From the NCBI RefSeq assembly GCF_900240245.1, contig NZ_OESQ01000001.1, forward strand, positions 1,247,682 to 1,311,681: 64,000 nt of DNA, in the 5' to 3' direction. The notes under the pieces were generated by a model. That model did not search any database. It had not been told where the DNA came from and saw only the letters and a program-made list of their open reading frames with translations. Position numbers and translations under genes: made by a program. This document shows, one piece after another, positions 60,846 through 64,000 of the stretch. The stretch is from Lachnoclostridium edouardi (GTDB taxonomy: Bacteria; Bacillota; Clostridia; Lachnospirales; Lachnospiraceae). The first letter of the stretch is position 1, and every line of letters begins with the position of its first letter.

Positions 60846-60919
60846 TTTATTCCTCCTCAATTATAATCTTTGAAAACCAGACACTTTTATTTCTATGCCT
60901 GACAGCCTGACCTTTATTT

Positions 60920-62602
60920 TTAAATCTGAAGATCTGAGGCGTCAAATACATCCTGGATTGCCGCTCCCGGAGATACCATTGGAAATACCTTGTCGTCGCA
61001 GTCAATAACACATTCAATCACCACAGGCTCATTGGCAGCTATGGCCTCCTTTAAAACAGGCTCCAGCTCCTCACATTTTGTCACTCTGTAAGCTTTTGCC
61101 CCCAGGCCCTCTGCTACCTTAACAAAATCCACCTTGTCGTTTAAAATTGTATGTGAATACCGTTTTCCATAGTACATACCCTGCCACTGGCGAACCATTC
61201 CCAACACCCGATTGTTTAACACAATCTGAATCACAGGAATATTGTATCTGGTAGCTGTGGCAATTTCGTTCATATTCATGCGGAAACAGCCGTCCCCGGC
61301 AATATTAAATACTATTTTGTCAGGACAGCCGATCTTAGCCCCAATAGCGGCTCCCAAGCCATATCCCATAGTTCCTAAGCCGCCGGAGGACAGAAAGCTT
61401 CTGGGATTGCGGTATTTATAAAACTGAGCGGCCCACATTTGATGCTGTCCAACGTCTGTGCTGATAATGGCATTTCCGTCTGTCACCTTGTCAATGGCCT
61501 CAATAATGCCGGGGCCTGTAAGCACATTGGGATTATAGGTGAGAGGATAAGAATTTTTCATATCCTGGATATGGTCAGTCCATTCCTCATGGTTCATAGG
61601 ATCTAATCTGGCGTTTAATTTTCTCAATACTACCTTTAAATCTCCAATAATTTTGGCGTCCACATCTACGTTTTTATTAATTTCTGCAGGATCTACCTCT
61701 ATTTGAAGAATCTTTGCTCCCTTTGCAAACTTTCCAACGTTTCCTGTTACACGGTCGCTGAAACGGGCTCCTAAAACAATCAGCAAATCACACTGAGTAA
61801 TGCCAAAGTTGGAGGTTTTTGTGCCGTGCATTCCCACCATTCCTGTATACAAAGGATCATGTCCGTCAAAAACGCCTTTTCCCATAAGAGTGTCGGCCAC
61901 AGGAGCCTGTATCTTGTGGGCAAAAGCTCTTACCTCCTCGCTGGCGTCTGCGGCAATAGCTCCGCCGCCTACTAAAATATAGGGGCGTTTCGCCTTTCTA
62001 ATAAGATACATGGCATTTTCCATGTCCTTCTCAGTAATTTTATCTGTTTTTCTGATAATCTCTTCTGGTTTCTGATATTCATATACGCAGGAATTAGCAG
62101 TTACATCTTTAGTAATATCCACCAGCACAGGACCTGGACGTCCTGTCTGAGCGATTACAAAGGCTCTTCTCATAACTTTCGCCAGATTTGCCACGTCCTT
62201 TACAATAAAGTTGTGCTTTGTAATAGGCATGGTAATTCCCGCAATATCAATTTCCTGAAAGCTGTCCTTTCCCAAAAGACTGGTAGCTACGTTGCAGGTA
62301 ATAGCCACCATTGGAATAGAATCCATACATGCTGTGGCAATTCCCGTTACCAGGTTAGTAGCCCCGGGGCCTGAGGTTGCCAGACATACGCCTACTCTGC
62401 CTGTGGCTCTGGCATAGCCGTCCGCCGCATGGGAGGCTCCCTGCTCGTGGGAAGGTAAAATGTGGCGTATTTCATCCTGATGCTGATAAAGCGCATCGTA
62501 TATATTTAAAATTGCTCCTCCCGGATACCCGAATACAGTATCTACTCCCTGTTCCTTCAGGCATTCGATTACGATTTCTGAACCTGTTAAAGTTTTCTTC
62601 AT
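60920..62602 (-). CDS. ilvB: Acetolactate synthase, catalytic large subunit
   Basis: A 560-residue thiamine-diphosphate enzyme for branched-chain amino acid biosynthesis. The catalytic glutamate is in ILPSHEQGASHAADGYARA, the TPP motif runs from GDGCFRMNMNEIAT to NN, and LVTGIATACMDSIP lies between. The C-terminal FPMVSPGAAIQDVF is typical of IlvB. No small regulatory subunit (ilvN/ilvH) is in the window, so it may be encoded elsewhere. It follows ilvD by 12 bases. Confidence 0.94.
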   Translation of the reverse strand: MKKTLTGSEIVIECLKEQGVDTVFGYPGGAILNIYDALYQHQDEIRHILPSHEQGASHAADGYARATGRVGVCLATSGPGATNLVTGIATACMDSIPMVAITCNVATSLLGKDSFQEIDIAGITMPITKHNFIVKDVANLAKVMRRAFVIAQTGRPGPVLVDITKDVTANSCVYEYQKPEEIIRKTDKITEKDMENAMYLIRKAKRPYILVGGGAIAADASEEVRAFAHKIQAPVADTLMGKGVFDGHDPLYTGMVGMHGTKTSNFGITQCDLLIVLGARFSDRVTGNVGKFAKGAKILQIEVDPAEINKNVDVDAKIIGDLKVVLRKLNARLDPMNHEEWTDHIQDMKNSYPLTYNPNVLTGPGIIEAIDKVTDGNAIISTDVGQHQMWAAQFYKYRNPRSFLSSGGLGTMGYGLGAAIGAKIGCPDKIVFNIAGDGCFRMNMNEIATATRYNIPVIQIVLNNRVLGMVRQWQGMYYGKRYSHTILNDKVDFVKVAEGLGAKAYRVTKCEELEPVLKEAIAANEPVVIECVIDCDDKVFPMVSPGAAIQDVFDASDLQI

Positions 62603-62614
62603 GTACTGTCCCCT

Positions 62615-64000
62615 CTATCTTTTTGGAATCTCTAATACTGCGCCTCTGTTGCCGGAGGTAACCATGGAAGCATATCTGGCCAGATAGCCTGTAGTCACCT
62701 TAGGCTGTCTTGGCTGCCATTTTCCTTTTCTGGCCTCCATTTCTTCATCTGAGATTAATACATTTAAGCTGTTATTGTCAATATCTATAGAGATTATATC
62801 TCCCTCTTCCACCAAGGCAATCGGTCCGCCCACTGCCGCTTCCGGGGAAACATGGCCGATGGAAGCTCCTCTGGAAGCTCCTGAAAAACGTCCGTCAGTA
62901 ATCAATGCCACGCTGGAACCCAGCCCCATACCTACAATGGCAGAAGTAGGATTCAGCATCTCTCTCATACCAGGGCCGCCTTTTGGACCTTCGTAGCGGA
63001 TAACAACTACGTCTCCGTCCACGATCTTTCCGCCCTTAATGGCTGCAATAGCGTCCTCCTCACAGTCAAAAACTCTGGCCGGCCCTTCATGCTTTAACAT
63101 CTCAGGAGCCACTGCCGACCGCTTTACTACGGCTGTGTCAGGAGCCAGATTTCCCTTGAGAACTGCAATTCCTCCAGTCTGGCTGTACGGATTCTCCACC
63201 GGGCGGATAACCTGAGGATTGCGGTTTACACAATCTTTAATATTCTCTCCCACAGTTTTTCCTGTTACAGTCATACAATCTAAATTTAAAAGGCCTTTTT
63301 TGCTGATCTCATTCATTACTGCATAGATGCCGCCGGCCTCGTTTAAATCCTCAATATATGTAGGGCCTGCCGGCGCTAAATGGCACAGGTTAGGAGTTTT
63401 GGCGCTGATCTCATTAGCCAGCTCCATGTTCAAATCCACTCCCGCCTCATGGGCAATGGCAGGCAGGTGAAGCATACTGTTGGTGCTGCAGCCTAAAGCC
63501 ATATCCATTGTCATTGCATTGTAAAATGCCTCTTTTGTCATAATATCCCTTGGGCGGATATTTTTTCTGTACATTTCCATAACAGCCATGCCTGCGTGCT
63601 TTGCCAGCTTAATTCTCTCAGAATAAACGGCGGGAATCGTTCCGTTGCCCTGAAGTCCCATTCCCAGGACCTCAGTAAGACAGTTCATACTGTTTGCCGT
63701 GTACATGCCGGAACAAGAGCCGCAGGTTGGACAAACCTTATTTTCAAATTCTTTTACATCTTCCTCTGTCATCTTTCTCGCCTCGTAAGCGCCCACTGCC
63801 TCGAACATGCTGGAAAGACTTCTCTTCTGGCCTTTTACCTTTCCGGCCAGCATAGGCCCGCCGCTGACAAATACTGTAGGCACGTTGATTCTGGCAGCCG
63901 CCATTAAAAGTCCCGGAACATTTTTGTCACAGTTTGGAACCATAACTAAGGCGTCAAAAGCATGAGCGGTAGCCATACACTCTGTAGAGTCGGCAATCAA
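62615..64000 (-). CDS. ilvD: Dihydroxy-acid dehydratase, partial (5' end outside window)
   Basis: The C-terminal 461 residues of an enzyme of about 555. It dehydrates 2,3-dihydroxy acids in valine and isoleucine biosynthesis. The iron-sulfur cysteines are visible in [11 protein letters not shown] and [21 protein letters not shown], and the family motifs [25 protein letters not shown] and [11 protein letters not shown] are intact. About 95 N-terminal residues, including the start and first cluster ligand region, lie beyond base 64000. Confidence 0.95.
   Translation of the reverse strand: MIADSTECMATAHAFDALVMVPNCDKNVPGLLMAAARINVPTVFVSGGPMLAGKVKGQKRSLSSMFEAVGAYEARKMTEEDVKEFENKVCPTCGSCSGMYTANSMNCLTEVLGMGLQGNGTIPAVYSERIKLAKHAGMAVMEMYRKNIRPRDIMTKEAFYNAMTMDMALGCSTNSMLHLPAIAHEAGVDLNMELANEISAKTPNLCHLAPAGPTYIEDLNEAGGIYAVMNEISKKGLLNLDCMTVTGKTVGENIKDCVNRNPQVIRPVENPYSQTGGIAVLKGNLAPDTAVVKRSAVAPEMLKHEGPARVFDCEEDAIAAIKGGKIVDGDVVVIRYEGPKGGPGMREMLNPTSAIVGMGLGSSVALITDGRFSGASRGASIGHVSPEAAVGGPIALVEEGDIISIDIDNNSLNVLISDEEMEARKGKWQPRQPKVTTGYLARYASMVTSGNRGAVLEIPKR

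Overview
The window looks like chromosome of an anaerobic, spore-lineage Firmicute, most likely a gut Lachnospiraceae/Clostridiales species. The reasons are strong AGGAGG ribosome binding sites, many oxygen-sensitive or clostridial-type enzymes (class III fructose-1,6-bisphosphatase, rubredoxin-glutamate-synthase fusion, DUF134/NifX protein), DUF1015 beside serA/serC, and tripartite tricarboxylate transporters. This assignment is inference from gene content only. Most genes lie on the minus strand. I see no rRNA, tRNA or CRISPR array.

Layout. 1-5.2 kb: sulfur/redox genes (rhodanese, CoA-disulfide-reductase-like protein with a rhodanese tail, a Crp/Fnr regulator with a plausible operator), a DUF134-NifX fusion, a tiny Asn-rich protein and a secreted NlpC/P60 hydrolase. 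5.27-7.09 kb: an IS1182-type element whose transposase is broken twice. 7.3-9.9 kb: a heptose-7-phosphate-kinase-like GHMP kinase and a rubredoxin-GltB fusion. 9.96-18.8 kb: a sugar-acid uptake and catabolism operon (enolase-superfamily dehydratase, TctC/TctB/TctA, DapA-like aldolase, split UxaA-type dehydratase) behind a textbook sigma-54 promoter, with its PrpR-type sigma-54 activator gene split by a one-base deletion. 18.8-19.8 kb: an orphan TIR-STING protein of the CBASS effector type without a visible CD-NTase. 19.96-23.0 kb: an apparent recombination junction between a 5'-truncated epimerase and an AT-rich island.

20.7-50.6 kb is an AT-rich surface-polysaccharide locus and the most interesting part. 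A minus-strand core operon (phosphoglycosyl transferase, two glycosyltransferases, COG5610-type proteins, ABC-2 exporter) runs into a COG5610/HAD gene at 42459-44405. The C-terminal part of that gene contains a 393-bp block that recurs in inverted orientation at 24240-24632, immediately after a complete tyrosine recombinase gene (23279-24223). The inner 312 bp of the two copies differ at only about 7 positions, while the outer 81 bp differ at about 18. Between the copies lie two convergent gene cassettes, each beginning with a different, homologous 3' tail for the COG5610 gene. The plus-strand cassette (24.95-31.4 kb) carries KdsB-like, aldolase-fusion, KdsC-like and sialyltransferase-like genes. 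The minus-strand cassette (31.7-42.4 kb) carries NeuA-like, GmhA-like, phosphatase, dehydrogenase, methyltransferase and capsule-glycosyltransferase genes. Inversion of the 18-kb segment would swap the tail of the COG5610 protein and replace the whole downstream glycan-modification operon. I propose this as a recombinase-driven, two-state glycan cassette switch; it is inferred from architecture and not demonstrated.

50.8-64 kb returns to ordinary chromosomal genes: an O-antigen-ligase-like membrane protein, a DUF1700 protein, class III FBPase, an MBL-fold hydrolase, an M23 peptidase, and an amino-acid biosynthesis run ilvD-ilvB-serC-serA-DUF1015, with ilvD cut by the window edge.
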